Below the pieces are notes generated by a model. The model searched no databases. It worked only from the letters and a program-made list of their open reading frames with translations, and had not been told where the DNA came from. Position numbers and translations under genes: made by a program. Shown piece after piece: positions 54,577-62,899 of a stretch of DNA of 64,000 bases. This DNA is from Leptolyngbya iicbica LK (GTDB lineage Bacteria > Cyanobacteriota > Cyanobacteriia > Phormidesmidales > Phormidesmidaceae): NCBI RefSeq assembly GCF_004212215.1, contig NZ_QVFV01000001.1, forward strand, positions 380,811-444,810, given 5' to 3'. Position 1 is the stretch's first letter; every line of letters begins with the position of its first letter.

Positions 54577-56088
54577 ATGGCAAAAGACCTGCAAGCGTTT
54601 TTGAAGCGGCTGGAAGAGCGCGGCCAACTGCGGCGCATCACGGCTCCCGTCGATCCGGATTTAGAAATCGCGGAAATCGCCAATCGCCTGCTGCTATCGG
54701 GCGGACCAGCCCTGCTGTTTGAAAACGTCAAAGGCGCGTCGATGCCGTTGGCGATTAACGTGCTGGGCACGCTGGAGCGCGTGTGCTGGAGCTTTGGGCT
54801 AGAGTCGCCGCAGGAATTGGAGGCGATCGGCGACAAGCTCGCCCTGCTATATCAGCCCCGTCCACCTAAGAAATTTTCCCAAGCGGTGGAAATGGGGAAA
54901 GCCCTGTTCGACGTGGTCAAAGCCAAGCCCGATCGCGATCTGTTTCCCCCGTGCCATCAAGTGGTGTTGAAAGGGGACGAGGTCGATCTCAACCAACTGC
55001 CGCTACTCCGCGTCTACAGCGGCGATGCGGGTAAGGTCATCACCCTCGGCCTCATGGTGACCAAAGACCCCGAGAGCAAAATCCCCAACGTGGGCGTCTA
55101 TCGTCTGCAAATGCAGTCCAAAAATACGGCCACGGTGCAGTGGCTCTCGGTGCGTGGCCCCAGCCGCCATTTACGCAAGGCGGCAGAGCGCGGCGAAAAA
55201 TTGGAAGTCGCCGTGGCCCTGGGCGTTGATCCGCTGTTGATTCTCGCCGCCGCCACGCCGCTGCCTATTGACCTGTCCGAGTGGCTCTTTGCGGGCCTCT
55301 ACAGCGGTCAGGGAGTGAATCTGGCGAAGTGCAAAACCGTCGATCTCGAAGTCCCCGCCCTGTCGGAAATCGTGCTGGAAGGCACCATCACCCCCGGCGA
55401 AACGGACGTGGATGGTCCGGCGGGCGACCATATCGGCTACTACGGCCCCCAACGCGACAATGCGCCCCTGCTGCGCTTCCACTGTATGACCCAACGCAAA
55501 CAGCCGATTTACATGACGGCGTTTAGCGGTCGCCCCCCCAAAGAAGACGCCATGATGGCCCTGGCGCTAAACCGCATTTACACGCCCATTTTGCGGATGC
55601 AGGTGCCGGAAATTATCGATTTTTTCTTGCCGATGGAAGGACTGAGCTATAAGGCTGCGGTCCTGTCGATTGACAAAAGCTATCCCGGGCAGGCGCGGCG
55701 AGCTGCTTTCGCCTTCTGGACGGCGCTGCCCCAGTTCACTTACACGAAGTTTGTCATCGTGGTGGATAAGTCGATCAATATTCGCGATCCGCGTCAGGTG
55801 ATGTGGGCAGTCACGTCGAAGGTTGACCCGGCACGGGATGTGTTCATCCTGCCGGACAATCCCTTCGATAGTCTGGACTTTGCCACCGAGAAACCGGGTT
55901 TGGGCAGCCGCATGGGCATTGATGCGACGACCAAGGTGTACCCCGAAACCGATCGCCCCTGGAGTGACGAACTGGTTCCCGATCCGGACACCGCCGCCCT
56001 GGTCGATCGCCGCTGGGCCGAGTATGGACTCGCTGACCTGAACTTGCAGGATGTCGATCCCAATTTGTTTGGCTATGACATTCGGTAG
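54577..56088 (+). CDS. ubiD: UbiD-family decarboxylase
   Basis: The 503-residue protein belongs to the UbiD family, reversible decarboxylases that use prenylated FMN. It has LRRITAPVDPDLEIAEIANR, LKGDEVDLNQLPLLRVYSGDAG, TVQWLSVRGPSRHLRKAAERG (a prFMN and phosphate-binding region), GTITPGETDVDGPAGDHIGY with the conserved acidic residues, and DKSINIRDPRQVMWAV. The likely role is 4-hydroxy-3-prenylbenzoate decarboxylation in plastoquinone-type quinone synthesis. The flavin prenyltransferase UbiX is not adjacent. The ATG at 54577 gives the usual N-terminus (MAKDLQAFLKRLEERG). Confidence 0.93.
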   Translation: MAKDLQAFLKRLEERGQLRRITAPVDPDLEIAEIANRLLLSGGPALLFENVKGASMPLAINVLGTLERVCWSFGLESPQELEAIGDKLALLYQPRPPKKFSQAVEMGKALFDVVKAKPDRDLFPPCHQVVLKGDEVDLNQLPLLRVYSGDAGKVITLGLMVTKDPESKIPNVGVYRLQMQSKNTATVQWLSVRGPSRHLRKAAERGEKLEVAVALGVDPLLILAAATPLPIDLSEWLFAGLYSGQGVNLAKCKTVDLEVPALSEIVLEGTITPGETDVDGPAGDHIGYYGPQRDNAPLLRFHCMTQRKQPIYMTAFSGRPPKEDAMMALALNRIYTPILRMQVPEIIDFFLPMEGLSYKAAVLSIDKSYPGQARRAAFAFWTALPQFTYTKFVIVVDKSINIRDPRQVMWAVTSKVDPARDVFILPDNPFDSLDFATEKPGLGSRMGIDATTKVYPETDRPWSDELVPDPDTAALVDRRWAEYGLADLNLQDVDPNLFGYDIR

Positions 56089-56128
56089 TCGGCCTGGACT
56101 CGGCGTTTCCAGCTCTCTCCCAGCCCTT

Positions 56129-56162
56129 AAAAAACAAAAATCCCTCCACGTCTGTGAAGGGA
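56129..56162 (-). terminator. Intrinsic terminator downstream of gltA
   Basis: On the minus strand TCCCTTCAC pairs with GTGGAGGGA (one G-U) around AGAC and is followed by TTTTTGTTTTTT. It lies 75 bases after the gltA stop and can also act on ubiD in part. Confidence 0.9.
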
Positions 56163-56236
56163 TCGGAGTTCCTGAAAATCGTCACTGGATTTAATATGCG
56201 TCCTTCACCCCAAAGTGACCAGGGGGGAGGCACCCC

Positions 56237-57415
56237 TTAGGGGCGTTTACCATTCGTCACATCGCGGTCCCAGATTTGCGGCCGCTCGTGCAGCGCCACA
56301 TATTTCTGGTCATGGCTCCCGGTGTAAATCTGCGTCGGCCGGAAAATGCGGTTTTCGCGGATTTGCTCTTTCCAATGAGCCAGCCAACCCGCCACTCGTG
56401 CGATCGCAAACACCGGCGTAAACAGATCGGTGGGAATGCCCAAACGGCGATAGACCAACCCAGAATAAAAGTCCACGTTGGGATAGACCCCTTTGGCCCC
56501 CAAGCGCTCAGTGACGACCTGCTCTAGCTCTAGGGCAATTTCGTAATATTCATCGGTGCCAAATTTTTCAAAGAGCTGCTCGGCCAGCTTTTGCAAAATG
56601 TTGGCGCGGGGGTCTTTGACCTTATAAACCCGATGGCCGAACCCCATGATCCGGCGTTTTTCTTTAATGCACTGGTCAATATAGGGGCGCACATTTTCCA
56701 CACTGCCGATCGCTTCCAGCATGTCGATCACTTCCTCATTGGCCCCACCGTGCAACGGCCCCGCCAGCGTCCCCACCGCCGACGCCACCACCGCATAGGG
56801 ATCCGTCAGGGTGGAAGCCGTCACCATCGCCGAAAAAGTCGACGCATTAATCGTGTGCTCGGCGTGTAGGGTCAGGCAGATATCAAAAATCCGGGCAGCC
56901 AATGGATCGGGCTCTTGCTCATTCAGCATGTAGAGAAAGTTGGCCGCATAATCCAGGTCATCGCGAGGCTGTACCGGGTCATTGCCCTTACGCATGAGCT
57001 GAAAGGCCGCCACCATCGTGGGGATTTTGGCCATCAGCCGCACCACCGCATTTTGGATGTACAGCGGATCATTTAACGCCCGCTTGGAATAGAACAAACC
57101 CAGCGCGGCGGCACACGCCTGCAGTGCATCCATCGGGTGCCCCCCTTCGGGAAAGCACTTCATCATGTCGCGGATGCGGTATTTGAGTCGCCGATGATGA
57201 CGAATGCCATGCTCAAACTCTTCGAGTTCAGTCTTGGTGGGCAACCCGCCCCAGATCAGCAGATAAGACGTTTCTAAAAACGTGCTGTGTTGGGCCAAAT
57301 CCTCAATGCGGATGCCGCGATACTCCAAAATGCCTTGCTGGCCATCGACATGGCTAATCGACGATTGAGTTGCTGGAATCCCCTCCAGACCGGGTTTGTA
57401 GTCACAAACTGTCAT
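56237..57415 (-). CDS. gltA: Citrate synthase
   Basis: The 392-residue enzyme condenses oxaloacetate and acetyl-CoA. It has catalytic His in LHAEHTINAST and GFGHRVYKVKDPRA and Asp in YPNVDFYSGLVYRRLGI, with GPLHGGANEEVIDMLEAI in between. Length and the missing N-terminal extension place it with the short, Gram-positive or cyanobacterial-type citrate synthases (GltA/PrpC family). The ATG at 57415 (MTVCDYKPGLEGI) is chosen over one at 57436. A 15-bp palindrome lies about 25 bases upstream of the start, and a strong terminator follows the gene. Confidence 0.96.
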   Translation of the reverse strand: MTVCDYKPGLEGIPATQSSISHVDGQQGILEYRGIRIEDLAQHSTFLETSYLLIWGGLPTKTELEEFEHGIRHHRRLKYRIRDMMKCFPEGGHPMDALQACAAALGLFYSKRALNDPLYIQNAVVRLMAKIPTMVAAFQLMRKGNDPVQPRDDLDYAANFLYMLNEQEPDPLAARIFDICLTLHAEHTINASTFSAMVTASTLTDPYAVVASAVGTLAGPLHGGANEEVIDMLEAIGSVENVRPYIDQCIKEKRRIMGFGHRVYKVKDPRANILQKLAEQLFEKFGTDEYYEIALELEQVVTERLGAKGVYPNVDFYSGLVYRRLGIPTDLFTPVFAIARVAGWLAHWKEQIRENRIFRPTQIYTGSHDQKYVALHERPQIWDRDVTNGKRP

Positions 57416-57925
57416 CGTTGCATCGCTCCCATACATTGACTGACGGCGTCAGTTGCCCAATCGCCGTCGCCTGTCAACTTTACAACCCTCACGACGTTTA
57501 GATTGGGGCAGCGATCGGAGTCGAATCTGGCGCTATGGCTTTGGACAAGTTGCGCTTCGAGCCTTACCCATACCAGCATTGGGGCCGATTAATCTGTCTC
57601 GTCGACAACCGCTGACCAGACAAAAATGGGCCACGAGTCTGGGTAGAACTTTAACGTCTCCCTATTATGCGGCGTGGCGCTACGGAAAAACAGCCATTCG
57701 CGATCGCCCTGCGTCTCTTCGATAGCAGAGGGGTGAAAGGTTCCAGGTGTACGGTACACGGAATGCTTTTGCCATCAGCAATTCGGCAACTGAACGGGAT
57801 CTAATCTGATTGCGGTTCGCTATAGATAAGGCAAATTCCCGCGATCGCCTTAAAGCAGTTGCCGGATGGGGTCCGCTTCCGACTATCCAGGCATCCGCCA
57901 CTTCGCGCAGACAGCACAGCTCGGC
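57416..57925. other. 510-bp spacer between gltA and the rfb operon end
   Basis: It holds the gltA promoter with the palindrome 57439-57453. The rest has no recognised gene; open frames on both strands have no family resemblance. Confidence 0.5.
57439..57453. promoter_or_regulatory. Palindrome ACTGACG-G-CGTCAGT upstream of gltA
   Basis: Perfect 7+1+7 inverted repeat centred 31 bases before the gltA start codon. Its position suits an operator or a 5'-UTR hairpin; no known regulator is recognised. Confidence 0.4.
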
Positions 57926-59008
57926 TTAAATGAGCTCAATCACGCAATCGTCACCCACCATAAAGCGCGACGCCTTGGGCCGTTTGGGACTATGAACGAG
58001 GCGAGCCCGTCGACCGATGAGACTATCGACGATGCGCTGATGCAGTTCTTTGATGACCGCGCCTTCGAGCACAACGCTGTGGTCCATTTCTACATCGAGC
58101 ATGGTGACACCGTTGGCAATGCTGCTATAGGAGCCGATAAAGCAATTCTCGATGCGGCAATTGTCGCCGATCACCACCGGCCCGCGAATGGTTGAGTTCA
58201 CCACAGTAGTCCCTTTGCCAATGCGCACCCGACCGCTAATCTGCGTCGCGTCATCGACGGTGCCCGCAATGTGGTGTCCGAGGGTTTCATCCAAAATAAT
58301 TTGATTCGCGGCTAGGAGATCATCTTTTTTGCCCGTATCAAGCCACCAGCCCTGCAAGGTCTCGGCGGTGACGTTGCCGCCCGTATCCACTAACGCTTGA
58401 ATCGCGTCGGTAATTTCCAGTTCCCCTCGGGGTGAGGGCTGGAGCTGAGCAATCACCTGGTGGATCTGGGGAGAAAACAGATAGACCCCCACCAAAGCCA
58501 AGTCAGAGGGTGGCTCTTTTGGTTTTTCGACCAGGCGAGTGACGCGGCCTTCAGGGTTCAATACCGCAACGCCAAAAGCGGTGGGATTGGGCACCTGCTT
58601 CAGCATGATCAGGGCGTCGAGCGATCGCTCCACAAACTCGCTGACAAACCCCGACAGCGCATCCCGAATCAGGTTGTCGCCGAGGTACATCAAAAACGGT
58701 GACTCGCCAAGGAAGGGTTGGGCAATTTTCACCGCATGGGCCAGACCATCGGGGCTGTCTTGCAAAATGTAGGTGATCTTGGCCCCAAACTGAGCGCCAT
58801 CGCCCGTGGTCGCCCGAATGTCGTCGCCCGTTTCAGGACTGATGACGATGCCAATGTCGGTGATGCCTGCCGCGACAATTTGCTCAATGCCGTACCAGAG
58901 AATCGGTTTATTCACCACGGGTACCAGCTGCTTGGCGCCCGTGTAAGTGAGGGGACGCAGTCGGGTACCACGACCGCCGGATAACATGAGTGCTTTCATC
59001 TGCGTCAT
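57926..59008 (-). CDS. rfbA: Glucose-1-phosphate thymidylyltransferase, long form
   Basis: The 360-residue enzyme couples glucose-1-phosphate to dTTP. The N-terminal nucleotidyltransferase domain has MLSGGRGTRLRPLTYTGAKQ, MYLGDNLI and EKPKEPPSDLALVGVYLF; the C-terminal third is a left-handed beta helix (ISGRVRIGKGTTVVNSTIRG). This long form differs from the short RmlA of about 290 residues and is common in cyanobacteria and archaea. The ATG at 59008 has AGAGG six bases upstream. It is last in the rfbC-rfbD-rfbA operon. The product, dTDP-glucose, feeds dTDP-rhamnose synthesis for surface glycans. Confidence 0.93.
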   Translation of the reverse strand: MTQMKALMLSGGRGTRLRPLTYTGAKQLVPVVNKPILWYGIEQIVAAGITDIGIVISPETGDDIRATTGDGAQFGAKITYILQDSPDGLAHAVKIAQPFLGESPFLMYLGDNLIRDALSGFVSEFVERSLDALIMLKQVPNPTAFGVAVLNPEGRVTRLVEKPKEPPSDLALVGVYLFSPQIHQVIAQLQPSPRGELEITDAIQALVDTGGNVTAETLQGWWLDTGKKDDLLAANQIILDETLGHHIAGTVDDATQISGRVRIGKGTTVVNSTIRGPVVIGDNCRIENCFIGSYSSIANGVTMLDVEMDHSVVLEGAVIKELHQRIVDSLIGRRARLVHSPKRPKASRFMVGDDCVIELI

Positions 59009-59021
59009 GGGTGACCTCTGG

Positions 59022-59909
59022 CTAGCTTTGAGATTGAGCCGAGAGCAATTCTGGCAGCATTTTGCGGAGGCTGACGCGCCAGTGCGGCGGCGTTTGGTTG
59101 AGCAGGGCATCGAGTTTTTCTGAGCCCATTACTGAGTAGGCAGGGCGCTGAGCGGGGAGCGGATACTGATCGGTCGTAATGGGCAAGACCGTTTTCAGCG
59201 CGAGGGGATAGCCCAGGGCGGCCGCTTCTTCAAAAATGGCGATCGCAAAGTCGTACCAACTGACGGCTCCACTATTGGTGAAATGGTACGTCCCAAAAGT
59301 CTCAGGGGTGAGATGCGGAATGAGCTGGGCGATCGCCTGGGCGATGTCATAGCTCCAGGTGGGGGTACCGACTTGGTCATACACGACTTTTAGCGTGTCG
59401 CGCTCGGCCCCGAGGCGCAGCATAGTTTTCACAAAGTTGCCCTGACCCTTCGCGCCATATACCCAAGCGGTCCGCAGAATGACGTGGCGATCGCAGGCCG
59501 CTTTGACGGCCAATTCCCCCGCGAGCTTGGATTGCCCATATACCCCTAGCGGCTGCGTCGGACTGTCGGGGCGATAGGGCTGGTTTTGCTGACCGTCAAA
59601 GACGTAATCCGTCGAAATGTGGATCAGCGTGGCGCCACACGCGGCGGCGGCTTGGGCCAATTTGCCCGGTGCTTCACCGTTAATTGTGTGCGCCAGTTCC
59701 GGTTCCTGCTCGGCTTTATCCACAGCAGTGTAGGCGGCAGCGTTCACAATCACATCCGGTTGCTGCGCGATTACCTTGGTTTCGATGGTGTCTAATTGAG
59801 CCAGATCTAACTCGTCACGACTCCAAGCGGTGACGGTGCCTAGCGTCGGCAGCGTCAGCAGCAGTTCTTGGCCGACTTGGCCGCGACTTCCCAACAGCAA
59901 AATTTTCAT
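59022..59909 (-). CDS. rfbD: dTDP-4-dehydrorhamnose reductase
   Basis: The 295-residue short-chain dehydrogenase does the last step of dTDP-L-rhamnose synthesis. It has the NAD(P)H motif GSRGQVGQEL, NAAAYTAVDKAEQEPELAHT, HISTDYVFDG and the catalytic Tyr/Lys in YGQSKLAGE. YHFTNSGAVSWYDFA is family-typical. Its ATG overlaps the rfbC stop (ATGA), so translation is coupled. The rfbA gene begins 13 bases after its stop. Confidence 0.95.
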   Translation of the reverse strand: MKILLLGSRGQVGQELLLTLPTLGTVTAWSRDELDLAQLDTIETKVIAQQPDVIVNAAAYTAVDKAEQEPELAHTINGEAPGKLAQAAAACGATLIHISTDYVFDGQQNQPYRPDSPTQPLGVYGQSKLAGELAVKAACDRHVILRTAWVYGAKGQGNFVKTMLRLGAERDTLKVVYDQVGTPTWSYDIAQAIAQLIPHLTPETFGTYHFTNSGAVSWYDFAIAIFEEAAALGYPLALKTVLPITTDQYPLPAQRPAYSVMGSEKLDALLNQTPPHWRVSLRKMLPELLSAQSQS

Positions 59910-60457
59910 GCGTCAAACACCTCCGCATCAGCCAAGCGATCGCCCCCTTGATCTTTGGCCGACAACACCGGATGCGGATCGCGCAAGGGCCAATCAATAG
60001 CGATATCAGGGTCATTCCACAAAATGGAGCGCTCGTGCTGGGGCGCATAGTAGTCCGTTGTTTTGTACAGCACGTCGGCACTGTCAGACATGACGTAAAA
60101 GCCGTGGGCAAAGCCTTCGGGCACCCATAGCTGTCGATGGTTGTCAGCCGAGAGGACCTCACCCACCCACTGACCAAAGGTGGGAGAATGGCGGCGAATA
60201 TCCACCGCGACATCAAAGATTTCGCCCGCGACCACCCGCATGAGCTTGCCCTGAGTCTGCTGAATCTGATAGTGCAGCCCCCGCAGAATGCCGCCCTTTG
60301 AACGGGAGTGATTGTCTTGCACAAACATCCGGTCTAGGCCCGTTTTCTCGGCAAAAGTTTGGTGATTGAAGCTCTCTAAAAAGAAGCCTCGGTGATCGCC
60401 ATAAACCTGGGGCTCTAGCAACAACACCTCAGGAATCGCGGTGGGAATAACTTTCAT
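59906..60457 (-). CDS. rfbC: dTDP-4-dehydrorhamnose 3,5-epimerase
   Basis: The 183-residue cupin enzyme epimerises dTDP-4-keto-6-deoxyglucose. It has the signature DHRGFFLESFN, the catalytic His in ILRGLHYQIQQTQGK, GEIFDVAVDIRRHSPTFGQWV and FAHGFYVMSDSADVLYKTTDYY. It is the first gene of the rfbC-rfbD-rfbA unit; rfbB (dTDP-glucose dehydratase) is not in this window. The start is ATG at 60457. The upstream 600-bp region includes a dispersed repeat. Confidence 0.96.
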   Translation of the reverse strand: MKVIPTAIPEVLLLEPQVYGDHRGFFLESFNHQTFAEKTGLDRMFVQDNHSRSKGGILRGLHYQIQQTQGKLMRVVAGEIFDVAVDIRRHSPTFGQWVGEVLSADNHRQLWVPEGFAHGFYVMSDSADVLYKTTDYYAPQHERSILWNDPDIAIDWPLRDPHPVLSAKDQGGDRLADAEVFDA

Positions 60458-61053
60458 GCGAACTCAAGAATTAGCAGTCTGGAATCGCTGCGAAATTACG
60501 ACTTGGGAGATGCGAAATTTCACGCTCTGGAGCGCGATCGCTACCGCAGAGAGTTTAGCCTGAAGCGGGCACAAACACCACGACAGTTCTAGCCGCAACA
60601 TCGACGTTGGCCCGGGTGAGGCCGCTCTAGAGGGGCAGAGTGAAGAGCGATCGCTTGGCCAAGCATCTCCCCTTGTAGGGTGTCATCTCGCCCTTTGGGC
60701 ACGGCCCCGCTCAAGCGCAGCATACCCGGCATTTTCGTTGCTTAGGAATGGGAACTTAATTAAGTGTGAACAGCCGTCTCGGCTGTTCGAGCGCAGGCAA
60801 AATGCTGTCAAAAAACCTTGGGTTTTATAAAATCCTGATTCCTTAGCAGGTCATTCATCGCGTGCAGCAACGAGTTCCCAACACCTGGGGAACTCATCGC
60901 TTACAGCTTCGTCTAATGGCGTTAGCTTGCCCCCGTCTTAGAACCCTTTTTGCCGCGTGTTTTCTCAAGCCGCAACAAGGGCTCGGCGTCAGGGATGGAA
61001 GACGTTGCAAGCTAGAGTGAGAGCGTGGTTGTAGTGCAGTCAGGCAAAAAGCC
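60458..61053. other. 596-bp spacer between rfbC and the M48 protease gene
   Basis: It contains a family A dispersed repeat (60741-60846) and a perfect hairpin GAGTTCCC-N8-GGGAACTC (60872-60895). No gene is seen. Confidence 0.5.
60741..60846. repeat. Dispersed repeat, family A, copy 3 (most complete)
   Basis: It is bounded by CTTAGGAAT and ATTCCTTAG, near-perfect inverted ends. Inside, the hairpin GAACAGCCG-TCT-CGGCTGTTC differs from copy 1 at one base pair in a compensatory way. The right part (CCTTGGGTT, AAAATCCTGATTCC) also matches copy 1. Confidence 0.65.
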
Positions 61054-62775
61054 ATGAACAAAGGACGGCGGTTGATCGCTTGGTGTCTGGTAGGTCTTTT
61101 GATCTCCACTGGCTGGCAGTGGTTTGCCTGGGGCGGACAACCGGGCTACGCTAGTTCACCCCCCGTGCTGGCCCAAACCCCAGCGGAGGAGGCCCCGTCG
61201 CCCACCGCCTTGGAAGAGTTGAGCATCCCCGAGGCCAACACCTCAACCGACGATGACCCTGCTCCGACAACCGAAACCCTCGACTTGCCAGACTTTGAGC
61301 CCCAACTCCCCGTCGAAAGTTCCCCCGAAGAGGCTCCAAGCAACGATGACGAGTGGACCGACACCGATATCGAATCCACGGGCACCGACACGTCGCCGCC
61401 CAAAATCACGAAGCGTCAGCAGATTTTGATGACGGCGGATGAGCATTATTTGGCGGGGGATTACGCAACGGCGGAAGTCCTTTACCGCCAGGTGAAAGAT
61501 GCCGTTTGGCGCATCGATCCAGCCTCGTTGCGGCCTGAGCCGATTACCGATCCGGCGGATTTGCCCCCAGCAGGCGCGGTGTATTGGCGCGAAGCCCAAG
61601 CGGGCTATGAAATGGGACTCACCCATCGCACCCTCGTGCCGCTGGAATTGCTGGTGGAGGAATATCCCGAATTTATTCCGGCTCAAGCCTTTTACTCTCA
61701 ATATTTAATTGAAAACGATCGCGCCGCCGAAGCAGATGCCATTTTGGATCAGTCGCTGATGCTCTACCCGAGCCAGCCAGAACTGTTGCAGGCTCGCACC
61801 CAGGCCCAAATGGCCCTAGAGCAGTGGATCGAAGCGGCCATTACCGCCAAGCAGTTCGCCCTGTTGAATCCAGAGCATCCTGACCGCGACGAGATGGATG
61901 CGCTGAGTGCCCAAAACCTCGATCGCTTTCGGGCGGAGATGAATGAAGAATTGACCGGCAACTTGATCGGCAATCTCATCACGGGCACCGCCGGACTGTT
62001 GCTCACGGGGGGATTGATCGGCCCGTTCACTGCACTCAACTCCGCCATGATCTTGCTCCAGGGAGAGTCGGCGGTTGGCGCGAGTGTGGCGGAACAGGCC
62101 AAAGACCAGTTACCCATGCTGCGCGATCGCCAAATTGAGGAATACCTGAACCGCATTGGTCAAGAGCTAGCCAGCTTGGCGGGGCGCGACGAATTTACCT
62201 ACGAGTTTTATGTGGTGGATGAGCCCGAACTGAATGCCTTTGCCCTGCCCGGTGGCAAGATTTTCATTAACGCCGGGGCCATTCTCAAGACCGAATCCGA
62301 AGCGGAATTGGCCGGACTCGTCGCCCACGAACTGGCCCACGCCGTGCTGTCCCACGGCTTTCAACTGGTGACGAATGGCAACCTGCTCAGCAGCATCGCT
62401 GGCGTGATTCCAATTCGGGAAGTCGGCGGGCTTGCGGCCAACCTGATTTTCAGCAGCTACTCGCGAGAAATGGAGCGCCAGGCCGATATTTTGGGCACCC
62501 AGTTGCTCTCGGCTGCTGGGTATGCTGCCGATGGCCTGCACAGCTTGATGATCACCCTGGAAGATGAAGTGGGCGATCGCGGCGGCGTGCAGTGGTTCTC
62601 GTCTCACCCCGCGCCGGAAGAGCGGGTCGATTATCTACAGCAGATTGTGGAAGTGGGTGGCTTTAACCGCTACGCCTACGAAGGCGTCGCCCCGCACCTG
62701 ACCATTCAACAGCGGGTCGCCCGACTCGCCACCAAAGAACCCGAACCGGAGCCCACGATGGAGACCGTTGAATAG
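61054..62775 (+). CDS. Exported M48 metalloprotease with TPR-like region
   Basis: The 573-residue protein has a signal peptide (about 1-41, ending near VLAQ), a disordered acidic Pro/Thr/Ser-rich region (42-120), TPR-like helices (about 122-290) and an M48 peptidase domain (about 345-560). Zinc ligands are His425 and His429 in HELAH and Glu474 in EMERQAD; Glu426 is catalytic. A hydrophobic stretch (about 306-330) may touch the membrane. The layout recalls BepA-type periplasmic quality-control proteases with the TPR part moved to the N-terminal side. A periplasmic role in outer-membrane protein turnover is inferred. Confidence 0.9.
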   Translation: MNKGRRLIAWCLVGLLISTGWQWFAWGGQPGYASSPPVLAQTPAEEAPSPTALEELSIPEANTSTDDDPAPTTETLDLPDFEPQLPVESSPEEAPSNDDEWTDTDIESTGTDTSPPKITKRQQILMTADEHYLAGDYATAEVLYRQVKDAVWRIDPASLRPEPITDPADLPPAGAVYWREAQAGYEMGLTHRTLVPLELLVEEYPEFIPAQAFYSQYLIENDRAAEADAILDQSLMLYPSQPELLQARTQAQMALEQWIEAAITAKQFALLNPEHPDRDEMDALSAQNLDRFRAEMNEELTGNLIGNLITGTAGLLLTGGLIGPFTALNSAMILLQGESAVGASVAEQAKDQLPMLRDRQIEEYLNRIGQELASLAGRDEFTYEFYVVDEPELNAFALPGGKIFINAGAILKTESEAELAGLVAHELAHAVLSHGFQLVTNGNLLSSIAGVIPIREVGGLAANLIFSSYSREMERQADILGTQLLSAAGYAADGLHSLMITLEDEVGDRGGVQWFSSHPAPEERVDYLQQIVEVGGFNRYAYEGVAPHLTIQQRVARLATKEPEPEPTMETVE

Positions 62776-62899
62776 CGATCGCTCTGCACTCAGAGGTCGT
62801 AAATCTTGTGGAACTGTGGCCGTATCAACATAGTTGCCCATTTTGCGCCGACCGTTGGGGACTCGCCTACAATACCGATGACGGCAAGGCACAGGTGAG

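Noticed and set aside
57453..57725. 90-codon plus-strand frame between gltA and rfbA
   Set aside because: No ribosome site and no resemblance; composition looks like spacer.
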